From: CAJINA01 sp964636125
GTDB lineage: Bacteria > Desulfobacterota > Desulfobacteria > Desulfobacterales > CAJINA01
DNA: 64,000 nt
Assembly (NCBI GenBank): GCA_964636125.1
Contig: CAZWPX010000007.1
Span: forward strand, 61,508 to 125,507
Reading direction: 5' to 3'
Part shown: positions 16,937 to 27,067 of the stretch, one piece after another
Numbering within the stretch: the first letter of the stretch is position 1
Layout of the letters: every line of letters starts with the position of its first letter
Position numbers and translations under genes: made by a program
Notes under the pieces: model-generated
The model's input: only the letters and a program-made list of their open reading frames with translations
The model's database searches: none
What the model was told of the DNA's origin: nothing

Positions 16937-18283
16937 CTATAGTGCCTGACGGTTAGGACGGGGAATGGCCGGTGTCAGCAGGCATTCTGAAGGACCTGCG
17001 GCGTGTGTTTCGATAAGGGGCGCCACTTTTTTTCTCAAAAGACCGGCCAGAAGGTTGTCCAGGTTGTGGCGGAGTATGTTGTACGAAAAATGGCGGGCGG
17101 CGAGAGTGTAATTGTGTTCAACCATCAGCGCTCGTCTTTGGGGAGACCGCAGGACTGCTTGCACCGCGGCCACCGTTTCCCTGGTCAGGAAACCGTCCAT
17201 GACGGCCAGGTCAAACCCCAAAGGTTCGATATCTTTTATAAATACGGAGTACCGGTTTACCAGCATCGGTTTTTTAAAGTAAATGGCTTCCAGGAAGGCA
17301 TTGCCGAAACCTTCCAGCAGGCTCGGATAGGTGACAAAGTCCGCATGCGGATAGATGTCCCAGAGGCTGCAGATTGTATCCGGTGCATCGCTGCAGCTCC
17401 AGGGGTCTTTAATGCGGCCGGAAACCACGCGCAGGTCAACCCCGTTTTCCAGGGCATGGTTTTTCAACCAGTCGAAGTACTCGTAGCCCTCGTCTCCGGC
17501 TTCATGGGATATCACCAGTTTATTACGGGGGCTGTCGAGGGCTTTTACAAGGGCGACGGCGTGCTCAATGCCTTTGCGTGGCACAATGCGGGTGGGCTGC
17601 AGAATCACACGGTCTTCCGGTTCCAGCCCAATGGATTCCCGAAAAGCGACCGTACGGTCGGGATCTACCTGGGGCGGCTGTTCAAAGTTGATGACATTGG
17701 GGATAACAACAGAAGCCAGGCCGCTGCGCAGAGCCAGCTGTTCGCGGGCATCCGTGTTGATGACCACATGCGCCATATCGGGCAGTTGCGGCGGGAAAGC
17801 CATTGCGAGATAGTCACCCACAGCATTGATGGCGTATCGGTTTCTTTCCCAGTGGAAGTCGTGGTGGTGGGCAATGGCAGGTATTCTGCTTTCAGCCAGG
17901 GCTTCCGTCAGGGCCAGGCCCAGGGGGACATGCATGGGGATGGTCAAGGCATTTTCGACGATCACGAGGTCAATGCTGTAGCGCTTGAAGAATTCATACA
18001 AATGCGCTTTTAAAAGCGAGCGCAGCGAGTGGATCGATTCCGTCAGCAGGGGCGTGCGGCCGCGCTGCCCGACGATCTGCCGGTTGATCCGGTCATTCAA
18101 CGCATGCTGAAAATGGGCCTCCGGCACCAGGTGGGTGCTGTGGTCGGGTTTGTCTGTTTCGCCGGCAAACCAAAAAATTCGGTGCCCGCTGCAGCGCAGG
18201 ACCTCTGCCCATTTACTCGCCTCAAGTGATACACCGTCGGTACCTGCAAACCGGGTGGAGATGAATCCGATGTTGATCGCCAT
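16937..18283 (-). CDS. Glycosyltransferase family 4-like protein (GT-B fold)
   Basis: 448 residues from ATG at 18281-18283 (MAINIGFISTRFAGTDGVSLE), where the glycine-rich N-terminal loop of GT-B transferases begins; the preceding 41 codons look non-coding. ILQPTRIVPRKGIEHAVAL (about residues 240-258) and PSLLEGFGNAFLEAIYFKKP (about residues 345-364) match the nucleotide-sugar-binding E-x7-E region of GT4 enzymes. Likely a cytoplasmic transferase; donor and acceptor unknown. It is a single gene with no polysaccharide cluster around it. Confidence 0.82.
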   Translation of the reverse strand: MAINIGFISTRFAGTDGVSLEASKWAEVLRCSGHRIFWFAGETDKPDHSTHLVPEAHFQHALNDRINRQIVGQRGRTPLLTESIHSLRSLLKAHLYEFFKRYSIDLVIVENALTIPMHVPLGLALTEALAESRIPAIAHHHDFHWERNRYAINAVGDYLAMAFPPQLPDMAHVVINTDAREQLALRSGLASVVIPNVINFEQPPQVDPDRTVAFRESIGLEPEDRVILQPTRIVPRKGIEHAVALVKALDSPRNKLVISHEAGDEGYEYFDWLKNHALENGVDLRVVSGRIKDPWSCSDAPDTICSLWDIYPHADFVTYPSLLEGFGNAFLEAIYFKKPMLVNRYSVFIKDIEPLGFDLAVMDGFLTRETVAAVQAVLRSPQRRALMVEHNYTLAARHFSYNILRHNLDNLLAGLLRKKVAPLIETHAAGPSECLLTPAIPRPNRQAL

Positions 18284-18620
18284 GGGTTGGTTCTTTCCGA
18301 TCTGAGTTTTGAACGCTACCACAATTTTAGTGGTTCTACACAGCAGGTTACAGATTTTCGCAACGGCATTTGCCCTGGCGTTCCATTCCCGGCCGATCCG
18401 CTGCATAACTGAAAAAACATGGCCTGGAAGGTATTCACAGGAATGGACGGTGTCAATTTTTCTCTCCCCTAATACAATATATAGTTATCTGTCAACATGT
18501 AAGTGCCACATATTGGGGTGTGCCGGCCCTTCACGCGCAGGGCTAACAGGGGGATCCGGACGGGCGCCAGAGGGAGGTATGCGGATTGATTTAATGCAAA
18601 TGCAATTTAATTTCGGTTGT
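18284..18620. other. 337-bp non-coding region
   Basis: Upstream of the glycosyltransferase on its strand. It is AT-rich around 18470-18510 (taatacaatatatag), which could hold a promoter, but I cannot assign an orientation with confidence. No RNA gene is visible. Confidence 0.4.
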
Positions 18621-18829
18621 TTAAGTGTCTCGCAGAAGTTGTTCCACCACGATACTTTCAAGACCGAAAAGTAGATTGCCGGTAAATCTCACCAGGCCGA
18701 TTCCCACGATTACAGGAACCGGCCATTGGGGTTTTTACGTGTATGACAATGATCTGTTCCAAGAGCAAGAAGCCCCAAGGCCGCCTCCTTGGCCGAAATT
18801 TTTGACTCGACCATCCAGCGAATTTCCAT
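18621..18829 (-). pseudogene. Small gene immediately after ppdK, broken by an apparent one-base frameshift
   Basis: On the minus strand, 11 bases after the ppdK stop, AAGAAGG precedes ATG at 18827-18829. The frame (MEIRWMVESKISAKEAALGL...) stops after 39 codons at 18710-18712. A second frame, open from an A5C4 run near 18735-18743 and ending at 18621-18623, continues with protein-like sequence including a hydrophobic stretch (VPVIVGIGLVRF). Adding one base in the homopolymer run joins them into about 69 residues. It may be a real frameshift or a sequencing error. Family not recognised. Confidence 0.45.
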
Positions 18830-18840
18830 TGGTTGCCTTC

Positions 18841-21567
18841 TTATTTGTTATTGAGGGCCGCATGGGCCGCTGCCAGCCGTGCAACGGGCACCCGAAACGG
18901 GGAGCATGAGACATAATTGAGTCCCAGCTTGTGACAGAGCTCGATTGATTTCGGCTCTCCGCCGTGTTCGCCGCAGATGCCGCATTCCAGATCCGGCTGA
19001 GTCTGGCGGCCCCGCTTGACGGCCAGGCGCATCAGTTCGCCGACTCCGTCGCGGTCTATAGTGGCAAACGGATTTTCAGTAAGAATGCCCGCTTCCATGT
19101 ATTCGATCAGGAACCCGGATTCGGCGTCATCCCGGGAAATGCCAAAGGTTGTCTGGGTAAGATCGTTGGTGCCGAAAGAGACAAATTCGGCGCTGGTGGC
19201 GATCTGGTCCGCGGTGAGCGCCGCTCTGGGGATCTCGATCATGGTTCCGAATTTATATTCGATCTCGATTTCCTGTTCCTGCATTACCCGCTTGGCCTCA
19301 TCTTCCAGCACCTTGCGCTGGACCTTCAGTTCGTTGATGTGGCTGGTAAGGGGGATCATCACCTCCGGCAGTACCTTCACCCCTTCGGTGCTAACCTGGC
19401 AGGCGGCCTCGAAGATGGCCCGGACCTGCATGGTGGTTAGTTCCGGAAAATGGATTCCCAGGCGTACCCCGCGCAGACCCAGCATGGGGTTTTGTTCTTT
19501 CAGGGTCAGAGCACGGGTTCGAATAGCCTCTTTGACCTTGATTTCTTTCAGGAGTTCATCGATTTCAACCAGGGTTCCAGCATGCTTGATGCGCAATTTC
19601 AAGTCGGAAAGTTCGACCATGAGCTCCACCAGGTCTGGCAGGAATTCATGCAGGGGCGGATCGATCAGGCGGATGATAACCGGCAGGCCGTCCATGGCCC
19701 GGAACAGACCGGCGAAATCCTCACGCTGGAAAGGCAAAAGTCCAGCCAGGGCTTCCCGGCGCACGTAGGGTCGGTCGGTCATGATCATTTTCTGGAAAAG
19801 CGGCAGCCGGTCGGACTCGAAAAACATGTGCTCAGAGCGACACAGGCCGATCCCCTGGGCACCGTATTCCCTTGCCCGGGTGGCGTCTGCCGGATAATCG
19901 GCATTGGCCCAGACGCCCAGCCGCCGGAATTCATCCGCCCAGCTGAGCAGTTTGATAAGGAACGGGTCCTGGATGTCCGGGATGTTGGTTTTCAGGCTGC
20001 CCGTGAAAACCTCACCGGTGTTGCCGTCGATTGAGAGCCAGTCCCCTTCCCGGATGATGGTGCCGCCCACCCGGATCTGGCGTTTGATCATGTCGATATC
20101 GAGCTCTGTGACGCCTACCACCGCCGGTTTTCCAAACTGCCGGGCCACCAGGGCGGCATGGCTGGTGCGCCCGCCGCGGCTGGTCAGAATGCCTTGGGCG
20201 GCCAGCATGCCGTGGACATCGTCGGGCTTGGTTTCCGGTCGAACCATGATCACCGACTTGCCGTCTGTTTTGCTCCAGGTTTCGGCCAGATCGGCATCCA
20301 TGGCCACCATGCCGCAGGCAGCCCCCGGGGAGACGTTCAGGCCGGAGGCCAGCTGCGAACCATCCTGACGGGCGGCTTCAATCGCATCCGCATCGAACTG
20401 GGGGTGCAGGAAAAAGTCGACCTGTTCCGGGGAGACCCTCAAAACCGCCTCTTCTTTTGAAATCAGGCCGGCTTCGGTCATGTCTACGGCTATACGCACC
20501 GCTGCCTGGGCGGTGCGCTTACCGTCGCGGGTCTGGAGCATCCACAGCTTGCCCTTTTCGATGGTAAACTCAATATCCTGCATGTCGCGGTAATGGGTTT
20601 CCAGCTTGGCGGCAATCCCCAGCAGCTCCGAGTACGCGTCGGGCAGTTGGGACTGCATATGGCGAATGTCTTTTGTGATGCGGATACCGGCCACCACGTC
20701 TTCACCCTGGGCATTGATCAGGTAATCGCCTTCGATTTCGGGCTCACCGGAGGTGCCGTTGCGGGTCATGGCCACGCCGGTGGCGCTGTCCGCCCCCATG
20801 TTGCCAAAGACCATGGCCACAATGTTGACGGCCGTGCCCAGGTCATGGGGAATGTTGGCGGCATTGCGATAGTCGATGGCCCGTTTACCGTTCCAGCTTT
20901 TGAAAACTGCCTCGGTAGCCATGCGCAACTGGTCGTTGGGATCACCGGGGAAATCACGCATGGCGCCCTTGCGAAAAGCAACTTTGAATTTTTCCGTGAC
21001 CGCTTTCCAATCGTCGGCGCTAAGGTCGGTATCGCTGTTGACATTGCTCTGAATCCTTTGCTCGAAAAGAATCTCCTCGAACACATCGTCCGGTATGCCC
21101 ATGACCACGCTGCCGAACATCTGGATCAGGCGCCGATAGGCATCGTAGACGAAACGTTCGTCACCCGTCAGTCGGGTGAGTCCGATGACGGTTTCGTCAT
21201 TGAGGCCAATGTTGAGAACGGTATCCATCATGCCGGGCATGGAAAATTTGGCGCCGGAGCGGCACGAGACCAGCAACGGATTTTCTGGGTCACCAAATTT
21301 CTTTCCGGTCAGGGTTTCGACTTCCTTGAGGGCGGCCAGCTCCTGCTCCCACATGCCTTCGGGAAATTCGCGGCCCTGTTCCAGGTAGGCGTTGCAGGCC
21401 TGGGTGGTAACGGTAAAGCCTGGCGGGACCGGCAGCCCGATCCGGACCATTTCGGCCAGGTTCGCCCCCTTGCCGCCAAACAGTCCCCGAATTGCATCCC
21501 AACTTCCAGCGACTGCCTTTTCTGCTTGTTCGACCTCTGAAAACAGGTACACCCATTGCTTTGGCAT
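18841..21567 (-). CDS. ppdK: Pyruvate, phosphate dikinase
   Basis: 908 residues, the usual length. The N-terminal ATP-grasp starts FGGKGANLAEMVRIGLPVPPG (positions about 31-50); the phosphohistidine domain has GGRTSHAALVARQFGKPAVV at about residue 470 with the catalytic histidine; the PEP-binding barrel ends in CGICGEHGGEP near residue 860. The enzyme interconverts ATP, phosphate and pyruvate with AMP, pyrophosphate and PEP, and in anaerobes often saves energy in glycolysis or feeds gluconeogenesis. A pyruvate kinase lies at 60.4 kb in the same window. No PpdK regulatory kinase gene is adjacent. Confidence 0.95.
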   Translation of the reverse strand: MPKQWVYLFSEVEQAEKAVAGSWDAIRGLFGGKGANLAEMVRIGLPVPPGFTVTTQACNAYLEQGREFPEGMWEQELAALKEVETLTGKKFGDPENPLLVSCRSGAKFSMPGMMDTVLNIGLNDETVIGLTRLTGDERFVYDAYRRLIQMFGSVVMGIPDDVFEEILFEQRIQSNVNSDTDLSADDWKAVTEKFKVAFRKGAMRDFPGDPNDQLRMATEAVFKSWNGKRAIDYRNAANIPHDLGTAVNIVAMVFGNMGADSATGVAMTRNGTSGEPEIEGDYLINAQGEDVVAGIRITKDIRHMQSQLPDAYSELLGIAAKLETHYRDMQDIEFTIEKGKLWMLQTRDGKRTAQAAVRIAVDMTEAGLISKEEAVLRVSPEQVDFFLHPQFDADAIEAARQDGSQLASGLNVSPGAACGMVAMDADLAETWSKTDGKSVIMVRPETKPDDVHGMLAAQGILTSRGGRTSHAALVARQFGKPAVVGVTELDIDMIKRQIRVGGTIIREGDWLSIDGNTGEVFTGSLKTNIPDIQDPFLIKLLSWADEFRRLGVWANADYPADATRAREYGAQGIGLCRSEHMFFESDRLPLFQKMIMTDRPYVRREALAGLLPFQREDFAGLFRAMDGLPVIIRLIDPPLHEFLPDLVELMVELSDLKLRIKHAGTLVEIDELLKEIKVKEAIRTRALTLKEQNPMLGLRGVRLGIHFPELTTMQVRAIFEAACQVSTEGVKVLPEVMIPLTSHINELKVQRKVLEDEAKRVMQEQEIEIEYKFGTMIEIPRAALTADQIATSAEFVSFGTNDLTQTTFGISRDDAESGFLIEYMEAGILTENPFATIDRDGVGELMRLAVKRGRQTQPDLECGICGEHGGEPKSIELCHKLGLNYVSCSPFRVPVARLAAAHAALNNK

Positions 21568-22110
21568 GATTTTTCCTTTTTTTATCTTTTTTGTTATACC
21601 GGATGATGCCGGTCTGGAGGGCTGGCCGGGCGGACCGGTTGCGCGGCCGTTGGTTTCGTGCCCATCTATGGATGGGCCCCCGTCTCATATTTTATGATTT
21701 CTAACCGGATTTTCCAGGAATTGTCAACTGTTCGGTTGGACCGTCACCCGGGAACCTGGTATCCGCCCGGGCAGGCCGCCGGCTCTGAGTGCAGGTGCAA
21801 AAAAATTGTCAAAGCAACCTACCGCAAACCTCGAACAATATCAGAGAATAAGATCAGATTTATGAATTTAAGGCCTTGCTCGGCCCCCGGCCGATCATTT
21901 TTAGGTTGAATGCAAAGCCACGATTGCCTACAATAAAACTCTATCGGTTGATCGCGCCCTGGCCTGTTCTGTTTTGCAGCGTTTTCTGGTCTACTCTCCA
22001 ATAGTTCCCGATTATTTCCAAATACAACAACATATAGTAGTTGAATTTTTTTTCATTCAATATATAGTAGAAATATGACATTTCCCCTAATAGACATAAA
22101 CGAGCCGCCC
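21568..22110. other. 543-bp intergenic region between divergent genes
   Basis: Lies between ppdK and the small gene at 22111. The final 100 bases are AT-rich and carry a nine-base direct repeat, atatagtag, at 22032-22040 and 22062-22070, thirty bases apart, which may be regulatory. No RNA gene, terminator or coding frame could be supported. Confidence 0.4.
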
Positions 22111-22362
22111 ATGGGAACTGTAAAACGTGTCCTGCTGCAGCGGCTTGAAAACAAGGGACTGGATTCACGTACAATTCCCGGCTATATGCGCAGCCTCACC
22201 AATGCTCTGGATAAAAAGCCCCACATGACCCTGAATCAGGTGAACCGCCAGATGGACTATGTGGGCTGGAGGGGGGTTGTTCTGGATTATAGGACCTGGG
22301 AACTGACCCGGGCGGCGCTGGATGATGAGAATTCAGCCGGATTGGAATTTGCCCAGGGCTAA
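22111..22362 (+). CDS. Small conserved hypothetical protein
   Basis: 83 residues from ATG at 22111 (MGTVKRVLLQRLENKGLD); an in-frame ATG at 22075 would add 12 residues without an obvious ribosome site, so the start is uncertain. The composition is that of a small helical cytoplasmic protein: LLQRLENKGLDSRTIPGYMR, then NQVNRQMDYVGWRGVVLDYR. It resembles a short family I associate with sulfate reducers that has the pattern IPGfirSL...GW...LDY. No function is known to me and the gene has no close partner. Confidence 0.55.
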   Translation: MGTVKRVLLQRLENKGLDSRTIPGYMRSLTNALDKKPHMTLNQVNRQMDYVGWRGVVLDYRTWELTRAALDDENSAGLEFAQG

Positions 22363-22483
22363 TGACGGCCGGTCGCCCTCCGCCATGGTGGCGGTCCCGC
22401 CCTGCGAAACGCTTTTCACACCCACCCTCGGTACAAACCTCAGCGCATATAATAGCCTGTAATAACCGAATAACTTTGAGATT

Positions 22484-25400
22484 CTACTTTTGAATCGCAA
22501 ATCGTACCCTGGGTTTGAGGGGTTCTGCCGCGTCCGTTGGTGCGGCCAGGATCGGTTCCGTAATATAGAGTCTTTCCGGCTGTAGGCGCTCATCTTTGAG
22601 CAGCGTGTCTTTGGCGGTTTCGGCCCGCTCCATGGCCAGTTGGCGCAGGTCGGCTGAAGAGATGATAATGGCTGTGTACAGCAGTTTCTCCATTTCGGCA
22701 ACCGGCAGTTCTTTCAACGTGCCGTCGGGGTTTTTGGGCTTGGGCAATTCCGATTCGCTGAAGGCCTGGGCGATGTAGGCATCACGCTGTTCCGGCGTGA
22801 GACCAGGCCGCTCCTGCGGAGCCGGTGCCTGTCCATCTTTATAGAGCTCCCGGGCCTGCTGGGCCAGCAGCAGGTCATTGTAACGGACGTCGCGCAGTTG
22901 CGCGGCATCACTGTCCGGGGCGGCCATACCCGTGATTTCCAGACTTAGGGCCGGACGCTCGTAAAGGGCGTTGGCCAGGACCTCCAGAGATTCAACTTGT
23001 TTGATCCCCACGTTCGCCTGCCCGGCGGTAAAATCTATGTAACTCAGTTCGGCCCCACCGCCAAAAGCAGATCCCAGGGCTGCAAACGGTGCACTGATTG
23101 CCTTGGTAATCAGCCCGACAAGTGCCTTCATGATGATGGAACCCAGGCTGAATTCGGGGTCATCCACGCTGCCGCTCACCGGCAGATCCAGCTCGACATT
23201 GCCTTCGCGGTCGCTCAAAATTGCCAGTCCCAGTTTTACCGGCAGGCTGATTGCATCCGGGCTGTCAACCTTGTCTCCCAGGGTTAAACGGTTAAACTGA
23301 ATTTTATTCTGGGCCACGAGGGTGTTCTGGGACAGCTTGTAGTTGAGCACCAGGGTCAGTTTGCCTTTCTCAAGTTTATACCCCAGGTATTTGCCCGTAT
23401 AAGGGGTGAAGGGACTCAGGTCTATGTCGCGAAATTCGATGCTGATATCTGTAAAGCGGTCCTGGCTCAGTGGGTTGATCTTGCCGGTTATTTTCAGGGG
23501 CGAATGGTTCTCCAGGCGGCCGGCTAAAAAGACATCCGCCCGGGCCAGTTCCTCGGAAGAGAGGCCAGAGATGTTGCCGCCGAGTTCCAGCATCTCGGTC
23601 TCAAAATGGGGTGTGACGAGGCGGTCGGCAAAGGAAACGGTGCCGCCTTGCAGCGTAATGGCCTTGATGGCTATCGGCGGCAGCGGGTTTGCATCTCCAT
23701 CTGGGGTCCCGGGTGGGGTCTGGGCAGAAGGCTCAGTGGTTTCTATGGCATCAGATTCAACCGGGCCTCCTGGTTCAGCCTCTGAGGCCAGGACAGTACG
23801 CAGGTTGATGGTGCCGTCGGCATTCACCGTTGCCCGGGCATAAAAGTCCGCCAGGGCAATCTCATCGAGCTTGATGGCCAAAGGGTTGACGGTCACGTCA
23901 ATGCCGGAAAAGTCAAGGGTTTTCCAGTGCAGGAAATCCTTCCCCAGGTGTTTGTCCAGGGATGTAAAGTTTGCCAACAGGGACTTGCCCTTGAAAGCAG
24001 CCTTGAACCCCAGTTCCGGGTCCTGTTGAAAGGTGGCTTTGCCGGTCGTGTTGAATTGTCCGCCGGTGATCAGCAGGTTGACCTTTTCATTGAGGTAAGG
24101 CTGGATCGGGGCAATATCAAGCTGGTCGGCGGAGACTATCATTTCACCGGAAAGCGGCGACAGGCTCAATGAACCTTTGGTGGTCAAGGAGCCCCCCTTG
24201 TGCCACCGGAGGCTGGCCGCCAGGGCGGCCTTTTCATTTTCTTTCGGGGCGCTGGAAAGGTTGTTGATCCGGGTGCTGATTCGATCCAGGTAGAGCAGCG
24301 CCGGGGTTTTCAGCATTTCATCCCGGAAGGTGAGCGCATAATCTTCCAGGACCACTGCGGCGATGTTTGCAACCAGTGGGGCTTGCTTCGTTTGATCAGG
24401 TGCTGCCGGGGCGGCTTCGTCCGGTACCGGCGCTATAATGGCGGGCAGTGCTTTGATCAGGTTTATCTGACCGGCAGCGGTTCGGTGAATGGAGAGCTCG
24501 CCCTGACTGGTGTTCACGGTCTGCACGGTTGCCAGCCTGGCCAGAGGGTCCAGGTGGACACCCTTGATTTCAATCACGGGTATTGCAGCGATGGCCTTGT
24601 CATTGCCGACCGGGGTTATGGTGAAATTGTTCAGGGTCAGCCCGGCCTCGGCAACCTGTGGAATCCCTTGCATTATACTGGTATCATATTCGATTCCCCT
24701 TGCCTGGGCAGTCAGCTTTTTCAGTTTGTATACGGATGGCGTCTGCGCGGAATATTCCTTGATAGCCAGTGCCAGGTTCTGTACATCCAGCTGTTCCAGG
24801 CGTGCGGTCCAGGGCCGGGTCTCTTTCTGGATTTCGGAGGGCTGCGAAGGCTGTTGCGGTTCGTCAAACACCGGCAAAAAGGCTTCAACCAGATATATGC
24901 CCCCGTCTTTGGAGCGGTCGCCCTGGATATCCGTATCAGCCAGCAGGAGACGCCCAGCAGTCACGGCTTGTTTTTCAGGGTCCAACTGGATTCCGGACAT
25001 TGCAAACTCGGATATGCTGACCAGGCGGGCAGAGCCTTTCGGGCCGGTTACGGCAAAGTCTTTTAATGAGACAGACCCATCTGCAAGGCCGGGCAACGGG
25101 TTTGTGGGACCTGCGGGGTAACGGTAGCTGAATTTAACACCGGCGCGACCGGATTGAATATGGGCTTTTATAAATTGACGGTAATAGGGTTCGAACTGGG
25201 TAATCGGCAGCCCCTTCAGCTCGAACGAACCCTCTGAAATCAGGTCCCCAAGAGAGGCGGTTCCGCTACCCGAGATAGCGGCCCCAGACCGGGTGGCCAG
25301 CTTGAAACGATAGCTCGCAGGCGTTTCTTCCCTGCTGCCCAGGTTGTTTATATCCACGGAAAATGGAGCGACGGTCAGCTTGAAGCCGTTACCGGCGGAG

Positions 25401-25909
25401 TGGTCTGCGAATTCGAATTGTCCGGCCGAGATGGAGATGCTTTTTATCAGAAATGAGGGCATCCCGCCGTCCGTTTCCGTGTTTTGGCTGTCCGATTTCT
25501 CCTGGGTGCCGGTTGTCAGGTCGTCAAAATTGAACCCGCCTTTTTTGTCGCGGCGTACGGACAGGCTCGGCTGTTCGATAACGAGATCTTTGAGAACCGC
25601 CTTGCCAATAACCAGGGGCAGCAGCTGGGCATTGACATACAGTCGGCCCACGGAGGCGAATTCGGATTGATCTTTTTCAAGGATGACCAGCTTCTGGAGG
25701 GTTACAGACAGCGCAAAGGGGTTAAAGGCGGCCGATTCAAGCATGACGGTCCGGTGGGTCAAATCCCCCAGTTTTTGGGGCAGCAGGCTTTTCAGGAGTG
25801 CCGGAACAATGAAAAAGCCGGTCAGGGTGTAAAGAGCCGCCATGATGACAGCCGCCAGCACGGTTTTTTTAAGGCGCCTGGAAAGCACAAGGATACCCGT
25901 TTTTTGCAT
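22484..25909 (-). CDS. DUF748 / AsmA-like giant membrane-anchored protein
   Basis: 1,141 residues. An N-terminal membrane segment (residues 13-40) anchors a long periplasmic body of repeated beta-rich DUF748 units, with aspartate-flanked strands such as VLKDLVIEQPSLSVRRDKKGGFNFDDL (written in part: VLKDLVIEQPSLSV) near residue 110 and FSYRYP, NYKLSQNTLVAQNKI later. A proline/threonine-rich linker at about 715-745 separates two halves, and the C-terminal 120 residues are helical and charged. AsmA-like proteins of this shape are implicated in moving or organising phospholipids in the envelope. It is a single gene. Confidence 0.8.
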   Translation of the reverse strand: MQKTGILVLSRRLKKTVLAAVIMAALYTLTGFFIVPALLKSLLPQKLGDLTHRTVMLESAAFNPFALSVTLQKLVILEKDQSEFASVGRLYVNAQLLPLVIGKAVLKDLVIEQPSLSVRRDKKGGFNFDDLTTGTQEKSDSQNTETDGGMPSFLIKSISISAGQFEFADHSAGNGFKLTVAPFSVDINNLGSREETPASYRFKLATRSGAAISGSGTASLGDLISEGSFELKGLPITQFEPYYRQFIKAHIQSGRAGVKFSYRYPAGPTNPLPGLADGSVSLKDFAVTGPKGSARLVSISEFAMSGIQLDPEKQAVTAGRLLLADTDIQGDRSKDGGIYLVEAFLPVFDEPQQPSQPSEIQKETRPWTARLEQLDVQNLALAIKEYSAQTPSVYKLKKLTAQARGIEYDTSIMQGIPQVAEAGLTLNNFTITPVGNDKAIAAIPVIEIKGVHLDPLARLATVQTVNTSQGELSIHRTAAGQINLIKALPAIIAPVPDEAAPAAPDQTKQAPLVANIAAVVLEDYALTFRDEMLKTPALLYLDRISTRINNLSSAPKENEKAALAASLRWHKGGSLTTKGSLSLSPLSGEMIVSADQLDIAPIQPYLNEKVNLLITGGQFNTTGKATFQQDPELGFKAAFKGKSLLANFTSLDKHLGKDFLHWKTLDFSGIDVTVNPLAIKLDEIALADFYARATVNADGTINLRTVLASEAEPGGPVESDAIETTEPSAQTPPGTPDGDANPLPPIAIKAITLQGGTVSFADRLVTPHFETEMLELGGNISGLSSEELARADVFLAGRLENHSPLKITGKINPLSQDRFTDISIEFRDIDLSPFTPYTGKYLGYKLEKGKLTLVLNYKLSQNTLVAQNKIQFNRLTLGDKVDSPDAISLPVKLGLAILSDREGNVELDLPVSGSVDDPEFSLGSIIMKALVGLITKAISAPFAALGSAFGGGAELSYIDFTAGQANVGIKQVESLEVLANALYERPALSLEITGMAAPDSDAAQLRDVRYNDLLLAQQARELYKDGQAPAPQERPGLTPEQRDAYIAQAFSESELPKPKNPDGTLKELPVAEMEKLLYTAIIISSADLRQLAMERAETAKDTLLKDERLQPERLYITEPILAAPTDAAEPLKPRVRFAIQK

Positions 25910-26199
25910 GTTATTTCCTTGAGGTTTTGATTTCAGGAATGCAGACTATATTCGAAGTTCCTAATACGACCTAAGGTACTATAAGTACAAACTGTATATC
26001 AACAAGAAAGAATGGAAAATTAAGGCCGGGGGATTGACATTTGTGGCCCGAGCGGCCTAAGTTTGCGCCTTACGTCTACGCCAGCTTGCCGGTGTCTTTG
26101 CAACTTTGGTGTGCCCGCTGCTGCAGCTTGAAACTAACAATCCGAATGTCGTGACAGGCGCCGGGTTTTATCCGGTTGCCGGCAGGGGAGAGAAAACAA

Positions 26200-26493
26200 A
26201 TGGCTAAAAGATTGATTATCACCGACAGCACAGCGGACTTGCCGGAAGATATTGTGAAGCAGAAGAACATGATTCTGGCCCTGATGGACAATATCACCGC
26301 GGATATTGGCAACCGGCCGATTACCCTGGCGATTGTGCATGCCAAGGAGACCACACCCGTAGAGAACCTGAAAGGTGTTTTTCAAAGCTCGTTCAACTGC
26401 CGGAAAATCTATTCCGCCCGGTTCGGGCCGTCTCTCGGTATCAACACGGGGCCGGAAACCTACGCGGTGATGTACATCAAACACACCGCTTGA
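26200..26493 (+). pseudogene. DegV-family fatty acid-binding protein gene with a large internal deletion
   Basis: 97 residues against about 280 for the family. The first 20 residues (MAKRLIITDSTADLPEDIV) are the DegV N-terminus including the TDSTADLP signature; from about residue 25 the sequence jumps to what looks like the C-terminal lobe (LAIVHAKETTPVENLKGVFQ, then FGPSLGINTGPETYAVMY, the GPxxGxHTGPG-like end). Roughly 180 residues are missing, yet the frame is kept. GGAG lies upstream of ATG at 26200. Lacking most of the fatty-acid pocket, it is probably non-functional, though it could still be translated. Confidence 0.65.
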
Positions 26494-26719
26494 GTTCAAA
26501 TGCGTTCAAGATCAAAATGCACCGGGAAGCGGACACCTGACCGGATGGCCGGGGTGTTAATTGCGATTGACTCCCGGGCGGTTTTGAGATTTATTGATCA
26601 GATCTTTAAGCCGTTTAACGGGGTCGGGTTTGCCACCGGGCATTGTTTAGCGGTAAACGCAAGACCAAATCCGTGTACCCGGCTGCTCGATGCAGCGGTG
26701 CACTCAACGAGGAGAGCCC

Positions 26720-27067
26720 ATGAGTAACGAAGAGTTAAACGGAATAGATTTCACGGTTGACACATCCAACCTTTATAAAGAAGAAGGCTTCACAGACCTC
26801 AAGGTAGCTTCCATAAGGCAGTTGACACCGGTTGACGCCCAGGGCAATCCAGATACGAGCCGTGCGGCCATATTCGTGGGCAGTACCCAGTTGATGACAC
26901 CCCAGGGACCCCTCCCGATCCAGGGTGCCCTGCCGGCCAACAATTTTCAGGAAGCCCTGCAAGTTTTTCCGGAGGCCATGCGCAAGGCCACCGAACAGAT
27001 GATTGCCGAGGCGCAGAAGATGAAGGAAAAGGAAGATTCCCGGATTATCGTCCCGGGACGTGAGTAA
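26720..27067 (+). CDS. Conserved hypothetical cytoplasmic protein
   Basis: 115 residues from ATG at 26720 with GAGGAGAG upstream. It is acidic and soluble: NGIDFTVDTSNLYKEEGFTDLKV at the start (in part FTVDTSNLYKEE), then a beta-rich centre AIFVGSTQLMTPQGPLPIQG and a helical C-terminal half EALQVFPEAMRKATEQMIAE. The pattern resembles a small family I know from sulfate reducers annotated only as cytoplasmic protein. No function is known. The next gene, a lipoprotein, follows after 165 bases. Confidence 0.65.
   Translation: MSNEELNGIDFTVDTSNLYKEEGFTDLKVASIRQLTPVDAQGNPDTSRAAIFVGSTQLMTPQGPLPIQGALPANNFQEALQVFPEAMRKATEQMIAEAQKMKEKEDSRIIVPGRE

Noticed and set aside
20593..21540. 315-codon plus-strand frame opposite ppdK
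   Set aside because: Antisense shadow caused by GC-rich third positions of ppdK.
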